Shown in pieces: positions 54,801-64,000 of a DNA stretch of 64,000 nucleotides; within the stretch, counting starts at the first letter, position 1; each line of letters starts with the position of its first letter. The stretch comes from Tremella fuciformis (Eukaryota > Basidiomycota > Tremellomycetes > Tremellales > Tremellaceae). The translations under genes and the position numbers were made by a program. The stretch spans positions 434,001 through 498,000 of the forward strand of contig CP136493.1 of the NCBI GenBank assembly GCA_032768795.1, in the 5' to 3' direction. The notes under the pieces were generated by a model. That model was given only the letters and a program-made list of their open reading frames with translations. It was not told where the DNA came from and did no database searches.

Positions 54801-57800
54801 GATGCCTGTCTGGTACCGGACCTAGAGATTCTTCCCGATGGGGATCTGACCGAGGTTTGCTCTCGGCATTGATGGCGAGGCGATGCTGATCATTAGATTG
54901 GTGAGAAGGGTGATTCCCGCGGTCGGCTGCAAAACAGGCCAATTTGCTGAGAGCAGGCGTTAATCTCTCTGGGGGGCAAAAGCAGAGAATCAACATCGCC
55001 AGGGCTGTATACAATGATGCAGACATCATCGTTGGTCTTTCACACCTTGGAAATTAATGCTGAGAAAAGCTACTGGACGATCCACTCAGCGCTGTTGACG
55101 CTCATGTCGGCCGAGCTCTATTTCACGATGTCATTTTGGGCCTGCGCTCCCGCGGGAAGACTATAGTTCTGGTCACACACGCACTTCACTTTCTTCCTCA
55201 GCTGGACTACATCTAGTATGTCTCAGAGTCATCCCTCAGGGGCAGATACTCACAGGCAGCGTCATGAACCAAGGCGAGATCACCGAGCGTGGAACGTACA
55301 GTTCTCTGGTCCAGCAAGGCGGGCAGTTTTGCAATCTTGTCACTGATTTCGGAATCAAGGAGTCGTCGACCGACACCGGCTCCGAGGACACTATTGAGAA
55401 TCCCAGCGCGGCAGAGGAGATCGTGATTGCGCAGGAGAAGGTCGATGCCAAACCAGTTGAGGGCCGAGTCAAGATACAGTCCAACACCCGTAAAGGCATG
55501 GGTGCCGCCGCGGGGACTGGAAAGCTCGAGGTAAGTTGCTTTGTTGGCAGGGCGAAATTGTGGCCTCACACCAGGGTCGTTTGATGGTTTCGGAAGTACG
55601 GAAGACCGGGGCCGTGGGCTCGAAAGGTGCTCCTCATGACGCTTGCTAGGTCATTACTGAGCGAACAGTTTATGGAGCCTACCTTCGGGCTGGCAGAATA
55701 GCCTTGACGACCCCGGGAACCATAGTCTTTGGCGCTATCATGCAGGCAGCACAGGTTCTCTCGACGTGAGCGTACAGCTAGCAGATCTGCAGAGCTGATC
55801 ATCGGTGTCTGGCTCACCTGGTGGTCGGATCAGAAGTTTCCCCTGTCCGAGAGTGCTTATGAGGGCCTTTACGCTGTGCTGGGCGTTACTCAGGCTCTCT
55901 CGACATTCGCACTAGGAGCCGCGCTCGGTTTTCTGTCCTACTTTGCTTCAAACACACTACACGGGCAGGCATTGCACAATGTTTTTCATGCGCCCATGTC
56001 GGTATTTGACACACAACCACTTGGGCGGATCCTAGGTGTCTTCGGCAAGGATATCGACTCAATCGATAATCAATTGTCGGAGTCATTGCGCATGGAGGTG
56101 ATGACCCTGGTCTCGGTCAGTCTTCAGATAGACTGTTGCAAACGTCGTTGCTGAAAGTGCAGCTCTTCGGGGGCATTATCGTAATAACGGTTTTTCTACA
56201 CTACTTCATCCTTGTGTGAGTTCGCCGGACTTGCGTGAGCACAGCTTACTCCAAGAATCTTTGTCGTGGCTATCGGATATCTGTGAGTGAAACCCCCGCG
56301 GCCGAGCAAAATTGAGCTTACAGTCCAGATATTTGTGAATTGGCGGACTACGACCGGTGAGAGTAAAAAAGGCTAACCTCAGCGTCATGTTCTACCGCGC
56401 ATCCGCAAGGGAGATCAAGCGACTGGATGGCCTGCTGCGGGGCCTGCTCTACTCGCATATCTCTGAAGCGTTCGTCAAGCGGTCTCCTGGCATATGTATT
56501 CGTAACTGACCCTAAGCCTGAGCGGGCTTGCAACGATACAGGCGTACGGGGAGGTGCCGAGGTTTATCAAGGATAACAACTACTACATCGATCTGGAGAA
56601 TAGAGCGTACATCTTGACGGCGACCAATCAACGATGGCTTGGAGTGCGCTTGGACTTTTTGGGTGGCCTGATGGTCTTTGCCGTTGCCGTCATGGTGGCC
56701 AAAGGCGGCGGGGGAATCTTGCCGTCTGAGATCGGCCTGTGTCTGACTTACATGACGAGTCTGGTTCAGGTGTTTGGGATGGTAAGCCTCACTCTCGTAG
56801 TTTCGGTCTGTGGCTCACAAGCAAGGTCGTACGGCAGTCGGCAGAAGTTGAGAATAACAGTATGTCCACGTTCACCTTGATTCCATATCCTGACAGGTAG
56901 TGAATGCCGTGGAGCGCATACTTTGGTATACAGACAGCAACTCTCTGCCCCAAGAGCCCCCGGCGGAGATAGGCGAGACGAAGCCGGCGCAAAGCTGGCC
57001 TGCGGAAGGTCACATCACCTTCAATCACGCAGTCATGTCGTATCGCCCTGAACTTCTTCCCGCCCTCAAGGACGTGTAAGCATGCCACACGTCAGACGGG
57101 CCATCTCTGATTGTAGTTCCTTCGATATCCGCGGTGGCGAGAAGGTTGGTATTGTTGGGCGGACTGGAGCTGGTAAAACGTCTATCACCGTGGCGTTGTA
57201 TCGCCTCTCCTCGTGGGACACAGACAGACGCGTGAGGAATGACGCTGACAGCAGCCTCACATCGGGACGGATCACCATCGATGATATTGATATAGCTTCT
57301 CTGGGTCTGCAGGACCTACGTTCACGGATTGCCATCATCCCCCAAGATCCGGTGCTTTTCAGTGGGACTCTTCGGACAAACCTGGACCCGTTCGAGCAGC
57401 ACGAGGACCAAAGACTGTACGACGCTCTGCGCCGGGCAAGTTTGATCGATTCCGATCCCAGCACGGCGAAGCGGTACGGCCTTGATATGACCATCGAAGA
57501 GGAGGGCTCCAATCTCAGTAAGAAGATGTATTTCCAGTCGCGGCACGGTCTGACTGTTAGGCGTTGGCGAGAGATCTCTCGTCAGTCTTGCCAGGGCACT
57601 TGTGAAAGACGTGAGTCGTACCTCAGCCTGAGCGTGCTCTGGTTGACATCACAGTCGAAGATCGTGGTCCTGGGTACGCGTCACGAGCAAGACCGAGAAA
57701 AAAAAGCTAATCAGTTAGACGAGGCGACGGCTGCAGTAGGCGAGCCGCCCGCAATCATCTTTTTGGTGCAAAATGCTGAGCGATAGACCTTGAGACTGAC

Positions 57801-58087
57801 GCCAAAATACAGCAGACGATACACCGCGAATTCAGAGGGAAGACCTTGTTGTGCATCGCCCACCGTTTGCGGACCATCATATCCTGGGACCGGATCCTGG
57901 TCATGGATGCGGGCAGAGTTCAAGTGGATTCTCGGGGATGGCAGCAGATCGGCGGACTGACCTACAGGATTTCGATACTCCTCTTGCACTGTACGATAAG
58001 GGTGGGACGTTCCGCTCCATGTGCGAGCGGTCGAGTATCACACGGAATGAAATAGAGCAGGCTAGACAAGTAGATACTCTGGCTTAA
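51898..58087 (+). CDS. Second ABCC-type full ABC transporter (Yor1/MRP-like), intron-rich
   Basis: ATP-driven organic-anion exporter. N-terminus [15 protein letters not shown]; a first intron near 52187 joins QRWW to [18 protein letters not shown], and the family landmark [15 protein letters not shown] follows. Then comes [19 protein letters not shown]1 includes [18 protein letters not shown] and [16 protein letters not shown]1: Walker [37 protein letters not shown], and [17 protein letters not shown]2: [19 protein letters not shown] and [19 protein letters not shown]2: [33 protein letters not shown], signature [16 protein letters not shown] (Val where Gly is common), and [13 protein letters not shown]. 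The last aspartate is best joined through a GC-AG intron (57740-57786). The tail is QARQVDTLA. At least 15 introns, against about six in the other ABCC gene. Confidence 0.9.
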
Positions 58088-58379
58088 ATGTTGGAGGGGA
58101 ACTGGGCTTTCGGGTCATGATGCAGACCTCTTTGACGATCATTCGCTTGGCCTGGGCAGAGTATAATAACAACACGGGGCTGTGTAGGTATGGTCACGCC
58201 TTACGCTAGCTTGGGTCTGACTGGGAAGGAAAGGTCGGAGTCGGGTAGAGGAGCCGAGCCGAGCCGATCCCGAATCGAATGGTTTGATGCGGACATTGAT
58301 GATACTTCTCGAGAATTGGGGTTGCTCTTGAGGCCTGTCAGACAGCTCAGACACTTGAAGTCTTGTGTATCACATCACA
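58088..58379. promoter_or_regulatory. Upstream region of the KduD-like gene
   Basis: About 290 bp between two plus-strand genes. No coding domain. Repeated GAGCCGAGCCGA words near 58250; no clear TATA box. Confidence 0.35.
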
Positions 58380-59449
58380 ATGTCGTATCTCGAACGGTTG
58401 TTTTCGCTCAAGGGCAAGACCGCATTGTGAGTGTCGAAATCGGCATCGCCCAGGGGCCGAGCCGGACAATCCATCCCATATGCAATCGGCTGATGCGTCC
58501 AGGATCACGGGGGCCACTCGAGGCATCGGCGCCAGTCTCGCTTTGGCCCTCTCAAAAGCTGGGGCAGATCTCATCCTCGTCCAGCGGAGCACAGCGAACA
58601 CCGTCACTCGCGATCTCATCAAGCAGACGGGCGGTCCGGACGGGAAGGGCGGCAAGGCTGATATTGTGGTGTGCGACCTGGCCGCCAGGTCTGACGTGGA
58701 TACCCTGATTCAGCGCGTCATAGACTTTGCGGGCCGCTTGGACATCGTTGTGAATTGCGGTGAGCGCGGGGGGGATATTCGCGTGCGAAACGCTAAGCTT
58801 TGAGGTGGAATCCAGCAGCGCAGCCCCGTTGAAGACTTCCCAACCGAGTTCTGGGACGAGGTCATGCAGGTCAACCTGAATGCTGTCTTCACAATCACAC
58901 GAGACGCAGGTGAGTCTTCCTGAGCACCCTATCCTCGCTTCTATGCATGGATCGAATGCGGGTCAGAGCGCGCAGAAATTGATCCGAACTTCAGGAAAAC
59001 ACATGCTGCAAGCTCGCGAGGAGGCTTTGATCAGTGGAAGCATTGCGGACAACGGCAAGATCATCAACATCTCCAGTCTGAATGCGTACCAGGGAGGACA
59101 CAACATCGTTGCCTACGTTGGCGCCAAGCATGGGGTACAGGGTATCGTGCGATCCTGCGCTAAGAGAGGTGGATCCTTGACTGAGTAGCAGGTCAAGGCG
59201 TTCTCTAACGGCTGGATCGCTAGAGGAATCAACGTTAACGCCATTGCCCCTGGGTATATTGCCACAGATATGAACGCTCCCCTCTTCAAAGATACGAAAC
59301 GAGCGCAACAGATTCTTGATCGCATTCCCGCCGGCAGATGGGGCCAGCCTGAGGACTTTGAGGGCGCGATAGTATTCTTGGCGAGTCAAGCGAGTAATTA
59401 CGTGTCGGGCGAATGTCTCGTTGTCGATGGTGGATGGATGGGTAAATAG
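58380..59449 (+). CDS. KduD-like short-chain dehydrogenase/reductase
   Basis: NAD(P)-dependent oxidoreductase closest in motif text to 2-deoxy-D-gluconate 3-dehydrogenase / 2-keto-3-deoxy-gluconate 5-dehydrogenase. ATG 58380 ([16 protein letters not shown]), an intron, then [17 protein letters not shown] (TGxxxGxG cofactor site). [27 protein letters not shown] and [15 protein letters not shown] (catalytic Ser region) follow. [12 protein letters not shown] carries the YxxxK pair. Next are [20 protein letters not shown] and [20 protein letters not shown], and the C-terminus is [10 protein letters not shown]. About four introns. Length about 265 residues, normal. The RIPAGRWG and DGGWMG blocks favour the KduD group over general SDRs, but substrate assignment remains inference. 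It follows the ABC transporter in the same direction. Confidence 0.87.
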
Positions 59450-60963
59450 ACAGTCGGTAAAGAGGTATCATCTGGGCTTCATGTGATCATCATTGTCCAG
59501 AAGGCCTGGAGAATGTGAGATCTGCTGGGACACACGTCCTCGAAGCTAGAGCCTCTTGACGGTGATCGACATCGCTCCAACAGTGACCACGGGACTTGCG
59601 GGGCATGAGCCATGACACCCGGACGCCGCGTCAGGCTTCATAGTTCACTTGATCGACAGAGGAGGTCATGCGGGAAACACCGCCGGTAGGACTTGATATG
59701 CTAATCTCTGTGGAGCCACTTTCTCTCGACGCGGGGGTTGTTGGCGGACACTGGAGCTCGGAACAACCTTAGTCTCGAATTAACACCGACCTCGGAGGGG
59801 CTGCTGATCTCGCTCGTGAGCGTGCAGATCTGTTGATCTTCTGGAAACTGGCCTAAAGCTCATGAATGGCGATCACCCGAGAAAAGATCGTCATGCAATC
59901 TTTGGGCCCCCAAAGACGAAACGCAGAGTTTGACGATGGGCTCCACACTTGTAACGTTCCCCCTTTCCTTCCCCTTACCATTCGACCTGCCTTTCACCTT
60001 GGGGCCAAAGGTTTGCCCAAGACCACTGATCAGGGGCGTGATGAAGCGACCCGACGACCGGGTGGCCGGCCGGTCTAGCGATCATCTCACCTGTCCTTTC
60101 TGTTCCATCAATCCCCTCCGCCCGCCGAACCCCCCTCGAAGCGGAGGCGATTTTCCCCGATTTGCTGCCTGGTAAGCACATCTGACGGGCTTGCACATCA
60201 TGCATGATGGAATCTACGTGGGACGAGGCGGCGTCCATCGCTTAAGGTGACCTGCAACGCGGCAAGCATACACCACACCCTGAGCTCCCCCGCATGTAAG
60301 CCGGCGGGAGAAGTGTTCTGGATTCTCTTGTCACAGCGCCACCACGCATGTTCCGGCACATCGGACCGGCGGCAGCGTGCGGCACCTGCAAGGCTTAACA
60401 GTTGACCTATCTCATACTTCGGCGTGGCGTTTCGCCTGGAGACCCTCGCGCTTTGCAGCTCTAGACCCAAACCCAATATCACCGACGAGGGCTCCACCCC
60501 CTCTGCCCCTTTGGCCGAGCTGACCGGAGCTACGTGGGCTTTAGCGCAGGGTTAAGAGGCGCAGAGCTATGCATCCGGGAGAAAACAATTGGCCATTGCC
60601 GGGGGGTTGCCATCTCTATTTCTCTTCCCCTTGCCGCGAGACGAGAACAAGCGAGGGCAGGAAAGGGTCGGACAAGGCCGGATTGCGGGTAGCACCTTGT
60701 GGCACCACAAAGGCAAGCGACCTGATCGGAGGCCCCTTGAGCACAAGCTTAGAATGACGTGAATCATCTCACAGTGGGCAGGGGGGCGAGTCGACGGGGA
60801 TGACCAAGGGAGGGTAGTGCCCCCATCCCCCCGCGCGAACAAGGTATATAACCTGGTGTGGAGCCCGGGCTGCCCCCATTCTTCTCATCTTTACTGTCGC
60901 CCTGCGTGCAGATATTGACACCGCCACCAACCTCATCACTCACACCATCAATACTCCACAGCG
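59450..60963. promoter_or_regulatory. Long upstream region of the sugar transporter
   Basis: About 1.5 kb without a recognisable gene. A TATA-like AAGGTATATAACC at about 60840 lies about 120 bp before the ATG, followed by a pyrimidine-rich leader. Several C-rich words (CCCCAT, CCCCCG) occur between 60780 and 60840. The length and TATA suggest a strongly regulated gene. Confidence 0.5.
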
Positions 60964-63290
60964 ATGTCAGAGGCAAAGCCTCGTCCATCCGGCGCTGTCT
61001 CGGAGACCACTGCGCATTCGCAGCCCATTCATCATGAGAAGGAGCTCAATAGCGGCCGCTTTGTCGAGGAGGCCAACGTTGGCAACCCTGTCCAGGCGCT
61101 CAACATAATCCAGAATCCACTCCAGGTACACTGTTTCTGCCTCTGTGTGCGATATCGTGCTCACTTCATAGGTCAAAACTCGCGAGCAAAATGTCCAGGA
61201 TGCGATCGAGTTCGCCAAGAACCACGACCTCGGCGAGCACGCGGACCTGTTCGGTCGTGCCGCGTTGGTCGCTCGCGATTTCAACGATTTCCGCTCAGTG
61301 ACCGAGCTTCAACAGGATGAACTTGCAGCCCTCGAATACGAAGAGAGCCACAAATGGCACGGTTCCAGAATCATGTGGTTCACCGTATCCCTCTGCGCCA
61401 TTGGCGCTGCCACTCAGGGTGGGCTTTCTGAGCTTCCGTTGTCATCTGCTTTTACTTACTCATCAGGTTGGGATCAGACCGGCTCCAACGGCGCCAACCT
61501 GTCCTTCCCAACGGAGTTCGGCATTGGCAGCGGTACCGGACGTGACGAGTGGATCGTCGGTACCGTCAACGCCGTCATTTTCCTTAGCGCCGGCGCCATG
61601 TAGGTCCTTCTCCCCGGGGGCTGTCTACTTTCATGTCGCTGATGTATCAAGCGGTGCATGGATCGTTGACCCCCTCAACCACTACCTCGGTCGTCGTGGA
61701 GAGATCTTTGTCACTGGAGCCATTCTTACTATCACGCCCATCGGTTCAGCGTTCACTCAAACATGGCAGCAACTCTTCGCCTGTCGCTTCCTCCTCGGCA
61801 TCGGCCTGGGGGCAAAGAATGCGACTGTTCCCATCTTTTCGGCCGAGATCGCCCCAGCCCGCATCCGTGGAGCCCTGGTCATGTTCTGGCAACTATGGGT
61901 CGTGTCTGGTATTTTCCTCGGTTTGATCGCCAATGTAGCCGTCAAGGACACGGGGAAGATTTCCTGGCGTCTTCAACTCGGCTCGGCTTTCATCCCCTCC
62001 TTCGTCCTGATTTGCGGCATCTTCTTCTGTCCCGAGTCTCCCCGTTGGTTGATGAAGAAGGGCAGATTTGTCCAGGCGTTCGAGTCTTTCCAGAAGATTC
62101 GTGCCCACCCTATTATTGCTGCTCGTGACTACTACTATTCGTTCGTCATCTACGAGGAGGAACGCCATCTTGCCGCGGGCTCCACTTACTGGTCTCGTAT
62201 TGCCGACTGCTTCACCATTCCGCGTATCCGCCGTGCCAACTACGGAGCATCGACTGTCATGATTGCCCAACAGATGTGCGGGATCAACAGTGAGACATCA
62301 TTACCCAGGCCATGGACAGCTTTCCTGACCACATAGTCATCTCTTTCTACAGCTCCACAATTTTCACCAACGCCGGCTACACCCCGTCGCAAGCGCTCTA
62401 CGCCTCGCTTGGTTATGGTGCGATTCAGGTCTTGGCTACCATCCCGACGGTGTTCCTCATCGACACCCAGGGTCGCCGCAAGCTCACCCTCATCGTGTGT
62501 TCCCTTGTATTATCAATCCGCTGATCGCTGATCGGTGACAGACATTCCCGTTGATGTGCATCTTCCTGCTCGCTGCTGGTCTATCCCTTCTCAACCACCA
62601 GGGCAGTCGAGGCGGCCAGATCGGTCCTGTCGTTTTGTGAGTAGCGGTTGTACTCCAAAATGGTTGAGATACTGACATAGCAGGTTTGTGTACCTCTTCA
62701 CCATCTGCTATTCCCTCGGCGAAGGTCCTGTTGCGTTCCAGTACTCGGCTGAGGTCTTCCCAACCATCCAGCGTGAGCAGGGTATGGCTTGGGCCGTGAC
62801 TATCAATTTCCTCTTCGGTGAGTTTCATGATAGGGAGTGTCACGGATCAGAACTGATTCCTCAGCCGGTGTCCTCTCCATCACCTTCCCGCGCATGAGTT
62901 CGGTCATGACTCCCACTGGAGCATGTGAGCATTCTGTTGCATGTGTCTTGACCCGATAACTGACCGTGCAGTCGGCTTCTACGCAGGCCTTAACCTCATC
63001 GCCTGGGGCATGATATTCTGCTTCGTCCGTGAGACAAAGCAGCTCACCCTTGAGGAGATCGACCGTGAGTGACCTGTGTATTACCCTGCATTTGCGGCTG
63101 ACGCATCGCAGAGGTCTTCTCTGTACCGACGTCCGAGTACATCGCGTACGAGACCAAGGTCTGGCTACCTTGGTTCATCAAGCGATACATTTTCTTCCGT
63201 CATGTCCCGAAACCGCCTTCGATCATCGCCTCCGCTGATGAGTCGCGCGGTGTCAACCGACGCAAGTCGTACCACGCTGGAGATGCCTAG
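60964..63290 (+). CDS. MFS sugar porter
   Basis: A 12-helix hexose or polyol/sugar-acid proton symporter in the plasma membrane. ATG 60964 ([16 protein letters not shown]) begins a long cytosolic N-terminus (about 130 residues) with [19 protein letters not shown], as in a subgroup of fungal sugar porters. Family motifs: [14 protein letters not shown] (first loop), [49 protein letters not shown] (PESPR), QQMCGIN, and DTQGRRKLT (repeat of the GRR loop). Then [39 protein letters not shown] and [10 protein letters not shown]. The tail is [17 protein letters not shown]. About eight introns. The long TATA-bearing upstream region suggests inducible expression. Last gene of the cluster before a Tc1/mariner element. 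Confidence 0.92.
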
Positions 63291-63556
63291 AAGACATTTT
63301 AATCAGAGATGTCGTCTCCTGGCCCGGAACGTCAGGTCGAGTAAGGGGGCGATCTGATTGAGCCCAAAAGTCCAGAACGTCTTCAGTCATCCTATGTCCA
63401 TCTGATAACCCTTTGCCATGCAGTACTCGTCGGCGACATTGGTATGAATGTGGCAATGTGGCACCGTGGCTCGGACCATCATTCAACTGTTTCATCCCCT
63501 ATGAGCCGGACAAACATTGCTCTAGCTCTTTCAATTTTTCATGCATTGCCTCAATA

Positions 63557-64000
63557 TGAAGGATCTGAGTGGTGACGTCCGCGGTCAGATCACTGGCATG
63601 CAGAAAGCTGGGTGTTCTCAAGTCGAAATCGCCAGAAAACTTGACATCCCTTCAGGCTCTGTGGCCACCACCCTGCGACGTTTGAAAGCGACCGGTTCCA
63701 CCGATTCACGCCCGCGGGGCAAACGACCTCTGAAGCTCGATAAGCATGCACGTCGACGAGTGCTCAGTGACATTGAAACGAACCCTCAGCAGTCTTGGGA
63801 CGATCTTGGGCAGAGAGAAGGAGTCAGTGGGAAAACCGTGGCAAGAGCAGCCCATACCGAAGGCCTTCACAAGAGGAAAGCGAGGGCCAAGCCATTCTTG
63901 AAGCCAGAGCACATGGCCAAGCGACTTAGGTGGGCGTCTGAAGCAGTGGGACGCAACTGGGGGGATGTGATCTTCACGGATGAGGTGATCTTTGAGAAAG
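63557..64000 (+). CDS. Tc1/mariner-type transposase, cut by the window end
   Basis: ATG 63557 (MKDLSGDVRGQITGMQKAG) starts a frame that stays open to 64000 (148 codons). The N-terminus is a paired-like helix-turn-helix (VEIARKLDIPSGSVATTLRR), with a basic GRPR-like motif (STDSRPRGKRPLKLDKHARR). A second HTH contains SWDDLGQREGVSGKTVARA. RLRWASEAVGRNWGDVIFTDEV then holds the first catalytic Asp. The rest of the DD34E/D core lies beyond the window. No break is seen. A left terminal inverted repeat could not be identified upstream of 63557. Confidence 0.88.

Overview
The window reads as nuclear DNA of a fungus, most likely a basidiomycete yeast of the Tremellomycetes type (relatives of Cryptococcus or Trichosporon). 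The genes are rich in very short GT-AG introns (about 40-60 nt), exons can be only a few codons long, there is a basidiomycete-style Zn2Cys6 activator, and the repeats are fungal Ty3/gypsy (with chromodomain), Ty1/copia, Fot1/pogo, MULE and Tc1/mariner elements. The species assignment is an inference.

Left part (1-28290) is a transposon graveyard. One unrecognised gene (1934-4309) lies near the left end. A Fot1/pogo-like DNA transposon (5472-8075) sits beside a Mutator-like (MULE) transposase gene (about 8078-12430, minus strand). The MULE is broken by a pile of solo LTRs inserted into one another, most still flanked by target-site duplications (TSDs). A degenerate low-complexity stretch follows (12430-15740). 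Next is a minus-strand Ty3/gypsy chromovirus (15743-26296) containing a nearly complete Ty1/copia element (20341-25343), a solo copia LTR and another solo LTR. Last is a solo LTR holding two further LTR insertions (26306-28290). The LTR families are labelled A to I here; these labels are local to this report.

Right part (28762-63290) is a compact run of twelve genes with no visible transposon in it. It holds two ABCC full transporters, two Dal5-like MFS permeases, one sugar-porter MFS transporter, a phytanoyl-CoA-dioxygenase-like and a TauD-like Fe(II)/2-oxoglutarate oxygenase, a D-2-hydroxyacid dehydrogenase, a gamma-glutamyltranspeptidase, an HpcH/HpaI aldolase, a KduD-like short-chain dehydrogenase and a Zn2Cys6 activator. 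Transporters, hydrolase, oxygenases, aldolase, dehydrogenases and an embedded regulator look like a catabolic or detoxification gene cluster. A plausible theme is uptake of small anions, conjugates or sugar acids, their oxidative or hydrolytic cleavage, and processing of 2-keto-3-deoxy acids. The substrate cannot be read from the sequence.

The right edge (63557-64000) opens into a Tc1/mariner transposase cut by the window end, so the cluster has transposons on both sides.
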